A stretch of 17,477 nucleotides of DNA, taken from Saprospiraceae bacterium UBA7328 (GTDB taxonomy: Bacteria; Bacteroidota; Bacteroidia; Chitinophagales; Saprospiraceae). Below are positions 7,746 to 15,301 of the stretch, piece by piece. The first letter of the stretch is position 1. Every line of letters starts with the position of its first letter. The notes below the pieces were generated by a model, which had not been told where the DNA came from, ran no database searches, and saw nothing but the letters and a program-made list of their open reading frames with translations. The position numbers were made by a program, and so were the translations under genes. Where the stretch lies: assembly GCA_002471345.1 (NCBI GenBank), contig DKPS01000021.1, positions 1 through 17,477 of the forward strand, written 5' to 3'.

Positions 7746-9541
7746 TATCTACAGAAGTTCTCATTATAGGCGGTGGCCCATCAGGAATGATCAGCGCCTT
7801 ATGTCTAGCGAAATTAGGTGTGAAATCTATCATTGTAGAAAGAAATGATGGAATCAATGAACATCCTAAAGCTCATGAACTCAATACACGATCCATTGAA
7901 ATATTAGACAATCTTGGGATTACAGATAAAGAACTAAGAGCTGAGGCCGCTCCATTTAGTGATGGAGCCAGAATCTTGTTTTGTAAAACGATAAATGAAG
8001 AGTTTGGAAGAATTGACTTATATGCAGATAAGGAGCGTCGCAATAAGTATCAACAACATCTGAAGTCAAAAACAGCATATCTAAATATTTCGCAAACAGA
8101 AGTAGAAAAGGTTCTGCTGAGACACGTAACAGTTAATCCATTTATTGAAATGAATTTTGATCATCAATGGCAATCATTGACTCAAAATGAAAATGGTGTA
8201 TCTAATGAAATATTAGAAAAAAAAGAAAGCAGGACTTTCTCAATCCAAAGCAAATACGTTTTGGCAGCAGACGGTGCGGGCAGTAGATGTCGATCAGCAT
8301 TAGGAATTAAAATGGAAGGTCCTGACAGAATACAGGATTTTGTGAGTGCTTATTTTGAAGATGATTTGCGAGCACATATAAAAACCTCCGCAAAGTTATA
8401 TTGGATGTTAAACCCCAAAGCTGGAGGTACATTTATTGCACATCACATTGAAAAGAGATGGGTTTACATGGTACCCATTTACTTAGACTATGAGAAAAAA
8501 GGGTCTTTCACCAAAGCATTTATGGAAAACCGGATTAAAACAGCTTTGGGAAATCAGGATATCGACATAAATGTAAAATCCATCAATTTCTGGCATATGT
8601 CGGCCCAATTGGCTGAATCCTTTAGCAAAGGAAAAATATTTTTAATTGGAGATGCTGCCCATCGTTTCCCACCTACTGGTGGATTGGGAATGAATACAGG
8701 CATTGCAGATGCTCACAACATAGGCTGGAAAATCAAAGCTGTTTTATGTGGTTTGTCAGATGAGAGTTTATTAGATTCTTATGAGTCAGAACGTAGGCCA
8801 ATAGCACAACAGAATACAGAAGAAAGCGTCTTCAATTATCATAAAATTTTAGAAGTTATTGAGGCTTTTGGATTGAGTCGTGATGGTGTAGAGATCATAG
8901 CGAAATATAAAAATATGGCACCAATAAAATGGTTGCCAAGTACGTGGCGCAATAAGATTATAAATATAGGATTAGCCATAGCAGAAAGAAAGATAGATCA
9001 ATATTCTACTGATGAAACTGTCAAGAACAAAGTGCTGACCACCATTGCTGATCAAGTTGCTCATTTTGATCGGATTGGACTAGATATCGGCTATGTATAT
9101 GAAGAAGGGGCTCTGATACCCGATGGAACGGAAGCCATATATCCAGAAGATAGGGTTTCCCAGTATATACCTTCTACCCGACCCGGGTCAAGATTCCCTC
9201 ATCTGGCATTCAATGATTCTCCTTCTTTAAAATCCAGCCATGACTTATTGGGCTATGATCGATTTACACTAATTGTCGATATTGATGGAGAAATCTGGGC
9301 CAAGGCACTAGACCAATTACCCAACAAATACAAGTCAATTATTGACCTGAAACAACTGAAGAAATTAAATTTATCTGATCCCGATTATCAAAGCATAAAA
9401 ACTCTTTGTGAAATAGAATCCACAGGAGCTCTATTGATCAGACCCGACGGACATATAGCTTGGCGAATGATTAGTCATTCTGGAGATCCTATCAACATCT
9501 TGAAAGAAGTTTTTGAGACATTATTTAGAAATAACAACTGA
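7742..9541 (+). CDS. TcmG/PheA-like FAD-dependent aromatic hydroxylase (TTG start)
   Basis: A 599-residue group A flavin monooxygenase. FAD motifs: GGGPSG at 10-15, the HPKAHELNTRSIEIL helix at 41-55 that marks the TcmG/PgaE/PheA branch, the DG motif at 177-178 (AADGAGS), and GDAAHRFPPTGGLGMNTG at 303-320. The last 120 or so residues make the thioredoxin-like C-terminal domain (HDLLGYDRFTL to LLIRPDGHIAWRM). The start is TTG at 7742: the next in-frame ATG (Met15) would delete the FAD-binding loop, and TTG overlaps the upstream stop TGA in the coupled form TTGA. Relatives hydroxylate phenols or polycyclic aromatic polyketides and steroid-like rings. It differs in subfamily from the MhpA-like enzyme of the opposite arm, so the two probably act on different intermediates. 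Confidence 0.94.
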   Translation: MISTEVLIIGGGPSGMISALCLAKLGVKSIIVERNDGINEHPKAHELNTRSIEILDNLGITDKELRAEAAPFSDGARILFCKTINEEFGRIDLYADKERRNKYQQHLKSKTAYLNISQTEVEKVLLRHVTVNPFIEMNFDHQWQSLTQNENGVSNEILEKKESRTFSIQSKYVLAADGAGSRCRSALGIKMEGPDRIQDFVSAYFEDDLRAHIKTSAKLYWMLNPKAGGTFIAHHIEKRWVYMVPIYLDYEKKGSFTKAFMENRIKTALGNQDIDINVKSINFWHMSAQLAESFSKGKIFLIGDAAHRFPPTGGLGMNTGIADAHNIGWKIKAVLCGLSDESLLDSYESERRPIAQQNTEESVFNYHKILEVIEAFGLSRDGVEIIAKYKNMAPIKWLPSTWRNKIINIGLAIAERKIDQYSTDETVKNKVLTTIADQVAHFDRIGLDIGYVYEEGALIPDGTEAIYPEDRVSQYIPSTRPGSRFPHLAFNDSPSLKSSHDLLGYDRFTLIVDIDGEIWAKALDQLPNKYKSIIDLKQLKKLNLSDPDYQSIKTLCEIESTGALLIRPDGHIAWRMISHSGDPINILKEVFETLFRNNN

Positions 9542-9548
9542 GTACATC

Positions 9549-10535
9549 ATGAAAATCATAAAATATCTGGGTGTTGTTTTAGCAATCCTAATGCTGACAA
9601 TCGTTGCCTTTGGTTTGTATCTTAATAGAGGTTTGCCACATGAAATCAAACCAGCAAAGTTGACCTGCCTTGATCTTTCAGAAGGAACAATTATAGCTTT
9701 TGATACTGTGCCAGAAAACATATATGGTGTGGGTTTAGCCTATGCTGGACATATAAATGAGACGGCTTCTGAGTTTGACCCAAGTGGGGATCCCCCTATA
9801 TTCCAAAAATCACTGAGCAGTATAACGAATGATGGAGCTAGAGTCAAAATACCAAGCCATGAGGAGCTAATATTTGCTTTAGAACAACATGAATCAGGCA
9901 TCTCTGAAAATTTAAAGAATATTAAAAATCTTCCGGCCCTATTAGATTATGAAACAGAAATGGGCTTTGTGCTTTTAGAAGACATTGCCAATGGACAATT
10001 GAGTGATGACAACTTTATTCCCAAAATTGGATTTTTCATGGCCAATGATTTTGGTGCACGAAGTGTGGCTATTATGGGAGAAGGCCAAAGCAATAGATAT
10101 AATTACTGGGGTATTTCCAAAAGCTTTCCGGGATTTACACCTATGAGTGACCAAATGTGGATACCTCATGAATTTCAGGCTAATGCCATACCATGTATTA
10201 TAATAGAAACATTAGTAAATGGAGAAGTAAGACAACATCAAACTACTGCAGACTTAATATATACACCTCTCCAAATGCTGCAAGCCATCCAAAGAAAGTA
10301 TCCAAAAGCAGCTCTCAAAAAAGGAGATTTAGTCTTAACAGGCACACCAGCTGGTGTGATAATGTCTGCCCCACGATGGATGATGAGGGCAGCCGCTATT
10401 ATTGGCTTAGATCGCATTGATAAGTTAAAAGCTAAAATAGGAGAAAGTGAAGTAGCCAAATTTTTACAGACTGGTGATAAAGTGACAGTGAGAGGTGATG
10501 GTTTAGGAAGTGTATCTGTTACAATATCAGAGTAA
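9549..10535 (+). CDS. FAH-family hydrolase with N-terminal membrane anchor
   Basis: A 328-residue protein of the fumarylacetoacetate hydrolase superfamily, whose members cleave C-C bonds in acylpyruvates and diketo acids or hydrate/decarboxylate related ring-cleavage products. The fold motifs are in order: metal ligands E135 and E137 in DYETEM, D167 in ANDFGARS, K191 in KSFPGF (KxFDxF equivalent), TADLIYTPLQML, then KGDLVLTGTPAGV and the closing GDKV-VRGDGLGSVSV. The start is the ATG at 9549, seven bases after the hydroxylase stop; an earlier ATG at 9513 would overlap that gene. Residues 1-25 (MKIIKYL plus a strongly hydrophobic run) form a signal anchor, which is odd because FAH enzymes are usually soluble and cytoplasmic. 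By the positive-inside rule the catalytic domain would be periplasmic. It is last in the plus-arm operon. Confidence 0.92.
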   Translation: MKIIKYLGVVLAILMLTIVAFGLYLNRGLPHEIKPAKLTCLDLSEGTIIAFDTVPENIYGVGLAYAGHINETASEFDPSGDPPIFQKSLSSITNDGARVKIPSHEELIFALEQHESGISENLKNIKNLPALLDYETEMGFVLLEDIANGQLSDDNFIPKIGFFMANDFGARSVAIMGEGQSNRYNYWGISKSFPGFTPMSDQMWIPHEFQANAIPCIIIETLVNGEVRQHQTTADLIYTPLQMLQAIQRKYPKAALKKGDLVLTGTPAGVIMSAPRWMMRAAAIIGLDRIDKLKAKIGESEVAKFLQTGDKVTVRGDGLGSVSVTISE

Positions 10536-10579
10536 AGTTACTTTGTATGATCTATGGGCTAAATTTTATTCAACCTTAA

Positions 10580-10597
10580 TGATAACAGATGTTATCA
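10580..10597. terminator. Hairpin between convergent genes
   Basis: Perfect 7-bp arms TGATAAC/GTTATCA around an AGAT loop, located where the FAH-family gene and the nucleoside phosphorylase converge. It includes the phosphorylase stop codon (10595-10597). The position suits a bidirectional terminator, but the stem is AT-rich and no T-run follows on either strand, so it is weak support. Confidence 0.3.
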
Positions 10598-11470
10598 CGA
10601 TACCACTAACTTTTCTAATACTGTATCTATTAAATTGTCCACGACTTCTTTTGGGTTATTAGAGAAAGTCCCGTCAGCCCGATTTGCCAAAATAACAGAA
10701 CAACTGAGACAGTTATGGCCCAAAAGATTGCTTAATAAATAGAGTCCTGATGTTTCCATTTCAAGATTAGTAATACGTAGATCATTCTCGGAATAAGATT
10801 GAAGATCATTCATCCATTTATCAGAAACTCTTACTCTTAGTGATCTGCCTTGGGGGGCATAAAATCCTGTAGCAGTAGTAGTTATTCCTTTGACCATATT
10901 TTCTCCGATAGAGGCCAAAAGCGCCTCTGAAGATCTTAATGCATAAGGCTTAGAAAAATCAGCATTAAGATTAAAGTGTGATCTCAATGATGCCGTTAAT
11001 ATCTGTTCGCTCTGAGAAAATTGATAATCATAATAGTAAGCGAGGTTATCAGTACCCATAGCATATGCTGATGCGACAAAAGATCCCACAGGCACATCTA
11101 CATGGACTGATCCAGTTGTACCTATTCTTATAATATTCAGTGACTTGTGTTCTGGCTTTACTCTTCTTTCATTGAGGTCCAAATTAACGGCAGCATCTAG
11201 TTCATTTAAAAAGATATCAATGTTGTCAGTACCTATACCTGTAGAACATACAGTGATTCTTTTCGATTTATAGATTCCTGTGTAGGTTGTAAATTCTCTA
11301 TTGCTGATTTCATACTCTAAGACATTAAAGAGTCCGCTTATTCTTTTTGCTCTATCCTGATCACCGACTGTGATCACTGTATCCGCTATATGTTCAGGCA
11401 ATAAATGTAAATGATATACACTACCATCATCATTGACTATAAGCTCAGAAGGTGAAAGGTATTTAGTCAT
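10595..11470 (-). CDS. Nucleoside phosphorylase (uridine phosphorylase-like)
   Basis: A 291-residue member of the PNP/UDP phosphorylase family, which splits nucleosides with phosphate to a free base and (deoxy)ribose 1-phosphate for salvage in the cytoplasm. Visible signatures are the phosphate-site loop VGDQDRAKR near residue 36, the CSTGIGTDNIDIFLNEL segment, RIGTTGS (phosphate and ribose contact), and NLEMETSGLY, the usual NxEMExxxLF ribose-binding block. The C-terminal VILANRADGTF resembles the end of uridine phosphorylases more than purine phosphorylases. It is somewhat longer than the 250 residues of the E. coli Udp. The gene lies 11 bp downstream of the SDR gene on the same strand and could share its transcript, though no functional link is apparent. 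It is unrelated to the hydroxylase island and probably marks the return to core genome. Confidence 0.92.
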   Translation of the reverse strand: MTKYLSPSELIVNDDGSVYHLHLLPEHIADTVITVGDQDRAKRISGLFNVLEYEISNREFTTYTGIYKSKRITVCSTGIGTDNIDIFLNELDAAVNLDLNERRVKPEHKSLNIIRIGTTGSVHVDVPVGSFVASAYAMGTDNLAYYYDYQFSQSEQILTASLRSHFNLNADFSKPYALRSSEALLASIGENMVKGITTTATGFYAPQGRSLRVRVSDKWMNDLQSYSENDLRITNLEMETSGLYLLSNLLGHNCLSCSVILANRADGTFSNNPKEVVDNLIDTVLEKLVVS

Positions 11471-11481
11471 TTAGAATGAAT

Positions 11482-12276
11482 TTATATAATAGTTGGAACA
11501 GTCCCACCATCTGCTCTTACTGCTGCACCATTTGTAGCTGAAGCTAATGGGCTACAAAGGTAAGTCACCATATGCGCTACTTCATCTGTGGAAGCAAATC
11601 TTTCTATAAGACAAGAAGGTCTCATTTCCTTAACGAAGCCCTTGCTTATAGCTTCGATACTCTTGCCTTGTACCGCAGCTAGTTCTTTGAAATAATTTTC
11701 TGCTCCTTCTGACCATGTAGAACCTGGTAGTACTGAATTGACAGTAACATTAGTCCCTCTAGTAGCTTGAGCTAATCCTCTAGACACTGCTATCTGAGCA
11801 GTCTTACTTACTCCATAATGAATCATATCCTCTGGAATTTGCACCCCTGATTCACTAGAAATAAAAACAATTCTACCCCAATTCTTCTTTATCATTTTAG
11901 GCATATATGCACGGGACAGTCTGATTCCACTCATCACATTCACATCCCACATATGATACCAATCTTCATCAGTGATTTGATCGTACTCTAAAGGAGCAAA
12001 AATGCCTACATTATTGATAAGAATATCTACATCTGTGACATTGTCAATTAAGGCTTCAACATCCCTTTTATTACTAAAGTCGGCTATTGCTGAATACAAC
12101 TTTGCTTCTGGCACTTCCCTTTTTATGGAAGCAATAGCATTCTCGATCCTTTGCTCTGTTCTTCCATTTACATATACAGCAGCTCCTTCTTTAGCTAAAG
12201 ATGTAGCTATTGCTAATCCTATTCCAGCAGTAGATCCAGTGACTAAAGCTAGCTTTCCTTTTAATTGCAAATCCAT
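11482..12276 (-). CDS. SDR-family oxidoreductase
   Basis: A 264-residue classical short-chain dehydrogenase/reductase. Motifs: cofactor loop TGSTAGIG at 13-20, NNVG at 88-91, the active-site Asn N113, S141 (ISSESG), and Y154-x-x-x-K158. N38-G39-R40 after the second strand suggests NADP(H). The C-terminal region carries VNSVLPG and ends ADGGTVPTII, like FabG-type reductases. I chose the ATG at 12276 because the Rossmann fold begins about eight residues later; the reading frame remains open to an ATG at 12384, but the added 36 residues are an atypical aromatic-rich leader that would overlap the divergent acetyltransferase start. The substrate cannot be assigned. Unlike the SDR at 3253-4044, the structural NNxG motif is intact, and the two are not close paralogues. 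Confidence 0.93.
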   Translation of the reverse strand: MDLQLKGKLALVTGSTAGIGLAIATSLAKEGAAVYVNGRTEQRIENAIASIKREVPEAKLYSAIADFSNKRDVEALIDNVTDVDILINNVGIFAPLEYDQITDEDWYHMWDVNVMSGIRLSRAYMPKMIKKNWGRIVFISSESGVQIPEDMIHYGVSKTAQIAVSRGLAQATRGTNVTVNSVLPGSTWSEGAENYFKELAAVQGKSIEAISKGFVKEMRPSCLIERFASTDEVAHMVTYLCSPLASATNGAAVRADGGTVPTII

Positions 12277-12382
12277 GAAATAAAGATGCTGATATTTTAA
12301 TAAATGAATCCTATGTATTTTAAATCTTAAAGATTGAAATTGATAGATTTGATACAAGTATTGCGCAAGAAAAAACAATGTC

Positions 12383-12829
12383 ATGAAAATAGTACAAGCT
12401 ACAAGAGACCATATCGATGACTTAGTTCCTTTATTTGACGGTTATCGGATTTTCTACAAACAAGAATCAGACTTTAATGGCGTCAAAAAATTTCTCTCAG
12501 CTCGTATTCAAAACAATGAGTCTATCATTTATTTGGCCTATATAAATGACAAGGCGGTTGGGTTTACGCAGCTTTACCCTCTATTTTCATCAGTATCAAT
12601 AAAGCCTATGTATCTTTTAAATGATCTATTTGTAGATCAATCCATAAGAGGAAAAGGTGTAGGAGAGGCTTTAATCAAAGCGGCTAAAGATCTATGTCGA
12701 AATGAAAATAATAAAGGCATGGCCATTCAGACCGCACCTGACAATCCTGCTCAAAACTTGTATCAAAGATTAGGCTTTATTAAAGATGTCGACTTGCAAT
12801 TCTTTTGGATGAATGACAAAAGCAGTTAG
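12383..12829 (+). CDS. GNAT-family N-acetyltransferase
   Basis: A 148-residue GCN5-related acetyltransferase using acetyl-CoA. The core shows the beta4 strand YLLNDLFVD at 77-85, the pyrophosphate-binding loop R89-G-K-G-V-G94 followed by helix 3, and the late signature N121-P-A-x-x-LY-x-RLGF ending at residue 132. The whole protein is a single GNAT domain of normal length. The acceptor amine is not predictable; relatives include aminoglycoside, polyamine and protein acetyltransferases. It is transcribed divergently from the SDR with a 106-bp gap, and converges on the metal ABC ATPase with only 50 bp between stop codons. No operon partner is evident. Confidence 0.92.
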   Translation: MKIVQATRDHIDDLVPLFDGYRIFYKQESDFNGVKKFLSARIQNNESIIYLAYINDKAVGFTQLYPLFSSVSIKPMYLLNDLFVDQSIRGKGVGEALIKAAKDLCRNENNKGMAIQTAPDNPAQNLYQRLGFIKDVDLQFFWMNDKSS

Positions 12830-12879
12830 GTTATAGTTAGCAATTAGGACTGCTCACCCCTTAGAATCGAAAGCATATC

Positions 12880-13635
12880 TCATTGTCGACCTTCCCTCAA
12901 ACCAACTTGATGGAGTATATTTAATTGAGAAGCATAAGTCTTGGCTATATTCTCTTGGGTAAAGACTTCCTTGGTATCTCCGTAAGTAATTAATCTTTGA
13001 TTCAAGAGAATCACCTTGTCAAAATAATCATCAGCTGTGGCTAAATCATGATGAACGATCATGACTGTCTTTTCGTCTTTAGTTAATTCTTTGAGAATAT
13101 CTATGATCTTATTCTCTGTAGTAATATCTACCCCCACAAATGGCTCATCTAATAGAAATATATCAGCTTGTTGGCAAAGTGCCCTTGCAATAAATACTCT
13201 TTGCTGCTGGCCTCCAGATAGTGCCCCTATCTGTCTCTTTGCAAAATCTTGCATTCCTACCTTTTCTAATGCTTCTTGTGTGATAGCATGATCATTTTGA
13301 TCTAACCTTTGCAGCACTTTTTTATGAGGATACCGACCCATTTGGACAATATCATATACAGTAGCTGGAAAATCCCAATCTATCTCATCTTTTTGAGGAA
13401 CATAGGCCACTTTTTTACGCACTTTTTTCATTTCATCCCCTAACACCATTACACTACCAGAGTTTGGTTCAATGAGCCCTAGTATAGTTTTAAAAAGTGT
13501 TGATTTTCCAGCTCCATTAGGGCCTATAAGGCCATAAATGTGACCTTTTTCTATGTCCAAGTAGATATTTGAAAGAACTCTCTTTCTTTCGTATGAAATA
13601 TTTATTCCTTTTACTGATATACTCACCTCACTCAT
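12880..13635 (-). CDS. Manganese/zinc-type ABC transporter ATP-binding protein
   Basis: A 251-residue ABC ATPase that would power uptake of a divalent metal, most likely Mn(II). All motifs are intact: Walker A GPNGAGKST at 38-46, Q-loop Q81, signature LSGGQQQR at 139-146, Walker B DIFLLDEP at 158-165 and H-loop H196. The DWDFP segment after the Q-loop (86-90) is typical of the TroB/MntB/SitB/ZnuC metal branch, where the Q-loop contacts the permease. It follows the solute-binding protein by 8 bp. No permease gene comes next: the following gene is the convergent acetyltransferase. The stop codon overlaps an ATG (ATGA at 12883-12880) that opens a reading frame of only nine codons. Confidence 0.95.
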   Translation of the reverse strand: MSEVSISVKGINISYERKRVLSNIYLDIEKGHIYGLIGPNGAGKSTLFKTILGLIEPNSGSVMVLGDEMKKVRKKVAYVPQKDEIDWDFPATVYDIVQMGRYPHKKVLQRLDQNDHAITQEALEKVGMQDFAKRQIGALSGGQQQRVFIARALCQQADIFLLDEPFVGVDITTENKIIDILKELTKDEKTVMIVHHDLATADDYFDKVILLNQRLITYGDTKEVFTQENIAKTYASQLNILHQVGLREGRQ

Positions 13636-13643
13636 ACAGACAT

Positions 13644-14630
13644 CTATTTATTCATTAGTCTGATGCCAAAAAACATAGCCAAAAGGAGAAATACAGCAAT
13701 CCCGAGATAGAGGGGCAGGTTACTCTTTTCGGGTAACTCTTCTTGATCTTTATTTCCAGTTAGAGCTTTGACTATGGTATCTGTATTTGATTTTAACATG
13801 TTGATGTAGGTATCAGCAGGTGACTCTTCATCACCCAAAGAATCTGCAAAAAGCTCACCCCCTATTCTTACATCATTATCCTTAGCAATCTGTTTCATCA
13901 TTTTTGGATTGATCGTACTTTCAATAAAAATAGCAGGCACATTATTTTTCCTTATGGCTTCGTTTACTCTCATCACATCTGCTGTCTGAGCTTCTGCATC
14001 AGTAGATATACCCATAATGGCGTCGAGTTTCAGACCATATGCTCTCCCATAATATTGGAAAGCATCATGAGAGGTGATCAATATTCTTTTTTCCTTTGGG
14101 ATTGTAGCTATCTGAATTTTAATATATTGATCTAGTTCTAAAAGTTTGGATTTATACTTTTCAAAATTTTGATCAAATACTGCGGCTTTACTTGGAAGCA
14201 AATTGACCAAAGCTTTTCTGGTATTTTCGGCATAAATTATCCCATTAGAGGCAATCATCCAAGCATGAGGATCAGCACTATTTTGATAAGTGAGACTCCT
14301 CAACACATCTATTCCTTCTGTTACAGTTACAGTTTCTCCTTTAGTTCCTGAATTCTCTATAAGCTCATTCATCCATCCCTCAAAGGTGAGTCCATTGATC
14401 AGGACCAAATCTGCTCTGTTAACCATCCTAGCATTAGAAGGTGTAGGTTCATGTATATGCGGATCTCCTCCAATCGGCACAATCATTTCTAATTCTACTT
14501 CATCCCCTGCTATATTGTACGCTATGTCATAAAGCATTGATGCAGAGGCTACTACTTTCGGCTTGGATTGTGAAAACAATGGGCTAAAGCACATTGCCCC
14601 CAAGGTCATTAGAATTATATACTTTTTCAT
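13644..14630 (-). CDS. TroA/MntC-type metal-binding protein with C-terminal membrane helix
   Basis: A 328-residue cluster A-I periplasmic metal-binding protein. Residues 1-20 are a signal peptide ending before Q21. Probable metal ligands are H58 (GGDPH), H122 (DPHAWM), E237 (FIEST) and D263 (FADSLG), the two-His/Glu/Asp set of Mn/Fe-type members. The acidic His-rich loop typical of ZnuA is absent, and TSHDAF at 186-191 is also usual for the family. This favours manganese, though specificity in this family is hard to read. The last 24 residues (LPLYLGIAVFLLLAMFFGIRLMNK) form a membrane helix with a basic end. This is unusual: Gram-negative binding proteins are normally free or lipid-anchored, and no lipobox is present here. 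It starts 2 bp after the MntR-like stop codon. Confidence 0.95.
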   Translation of the reverse strand: MKKYIILMTLGAMCFSPLFSQSKPKVVASASMLYDIAYNIAGDEVELEMIVPIGGDPHIHEPTPSNARMVNRADLVLINGLTFEGWMNELIENSGTKGETVTVTEGIDVLRSLTYQNSADPHAWMIASNGIIYAENTRKALVNLLPSKAAVFDQNFEKYKSKLLELDQYIKIQIATIPKEKRILITSHDAFQYYGRAYGLKLDAIMGISTDAEAQTADVMRVNEAIRKNNVPAIFIESTINPKMMKQIAKDNDVRIGGELFADSLGDEESPADTYINMLKSNTDTIVKALTGNKDQEELPEKSNLPLYLGIAVFLLLAMFFGIRLMNK

Positions 14631-14632
14631 TA

Positions 14633-15289
14633 TTAGCTCTTTATCAATAGGTTTTTACTCACTTTTTCACTAATCAAATGTGATGCATTATTATCAATTT
14701 TAATCATCATTGATCCATCATAGTTGTTCTTTTCCAAAATTTCCAATTCAGTACCCAGAGAAATTTGCAGCTTGTTCAGATATATTAAAAAGTCCTTATG
14801 GTGCTCTTTCACTCCTAGCAAAATTCCCTTTTTACCAATATCAAAACCATCTAATGATCTTTGTGCTCTAATGGTAAATTTTCCTTCGGCATTAGGAATA
14901 GGATCTCCATGTGGATCAAATTTCGGATGGCCCAAATATTCATCCAATCTATCTATAAGAGAATCGAAAGGCACATGCTCGAGTTCTTCAGCAATTTCAT
15001 GTACATCTACCCAGGAAAACTCCAATTTCTCTACTAGAAAGTATTCCCATAATCTATGTTTCCTAATTAAGTCGGTGGCAATCTTACTTCCACTTTTAGT
15101 CAGTGATACTCCTTTATATTTTTTATAGAGGATAAGGTCTTTATCAGCCAGCCTTTTGAGCATATCTGTCACAGAGGCGGCAGATGTTTCAGTTATTGCT
15201 GCGATGGCATTTGTATTTACTCTTCCATTCTCTTTTTCCGAGACTTTATAGATTGCCTTGAGATAGTTTTCCTCTGTACGAGTAAGCAT
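14633..15289 (-). CDS. mntR: DtxR/MntR-family metal-dependent repressor
   Basis: A 218-residue metalloregulator. Residues 1-70 are a winged helix-turn-helix opening with LTRTEENYLKAIY; residues 71-135 are the dimerisation/metal domain; the C-terminal part (about 145-218) is FeoA/SH3-like. Candidate metal ligands are H78, E82, H97, E101, E104 and H105. E101 occupies the place of DtxR Cys102 and MntR Glu99, which supports manganese rather than iron. Residue 8 is Asn where B. subtilis MntR has Asp8. The ATG at 15289 was preferred; a TTG at 15298 would add three residues. It leads the operon with the binding protein and ATPase and would repress it when metal is plentiful, through the inverted repeat 13 bp upstream of its ATG. 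An iron-sensing IdeR-like role is not excluded. Confidence 0.9.
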   Translation of the reverse strand: MLTRTEENYLKAIYKVSEKENGRVNTNAIAAITETSAASVTDMLKRLADKDLILYKKYKGVSLTKSGSKIATDLIRKHRLWEYFLVEKLEFSWVDVHEIAEELEHVPFDSLIDRLDEYLGHPKFDPHGDPIPNAEGKFTIRAQRSLDGFDIGKKGILLGVKEHHKDFLIYLNKLQISLGTELEILEKNNYDGSMMIKIDNNASHLISEKVSKNLLIKS

Positions 15290-15301
15290 TTTTTTCAAAT
15301 A

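Noticed and set aside
1..10535. Assignment to the gentisate or homogentisate pathway because of the FAH-family gene
   Set aside because: No ring-cleavage dioxygenase or isomerase is present, and FAH-family membership alone does not fix the substrate.
12277..12384. 36-residue N-terminal extension of the second SDR
   Set aside because: The frame is open, but the extension is aromatic-rich, unlike any SDR leader, and would overlap the divergent acetyltransferase start. The ATG at 12276 sits at the expected distance from the cofactor loop.
12821..12854. Inverted repeat AGCAGT/ACTGCT between acetyltransferase and ATPase genes
   Set aside because: Six-base arms with a 22-base loop make a weak hairpin and no T-run follows, so I did not call a terminator.
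14724..15128. Long plus-strand open frame opposite the mntR-like gene
   Set aside because: It is a shadow of a clearly conserved minus-strand gene, and its translation has no recognisable domain.
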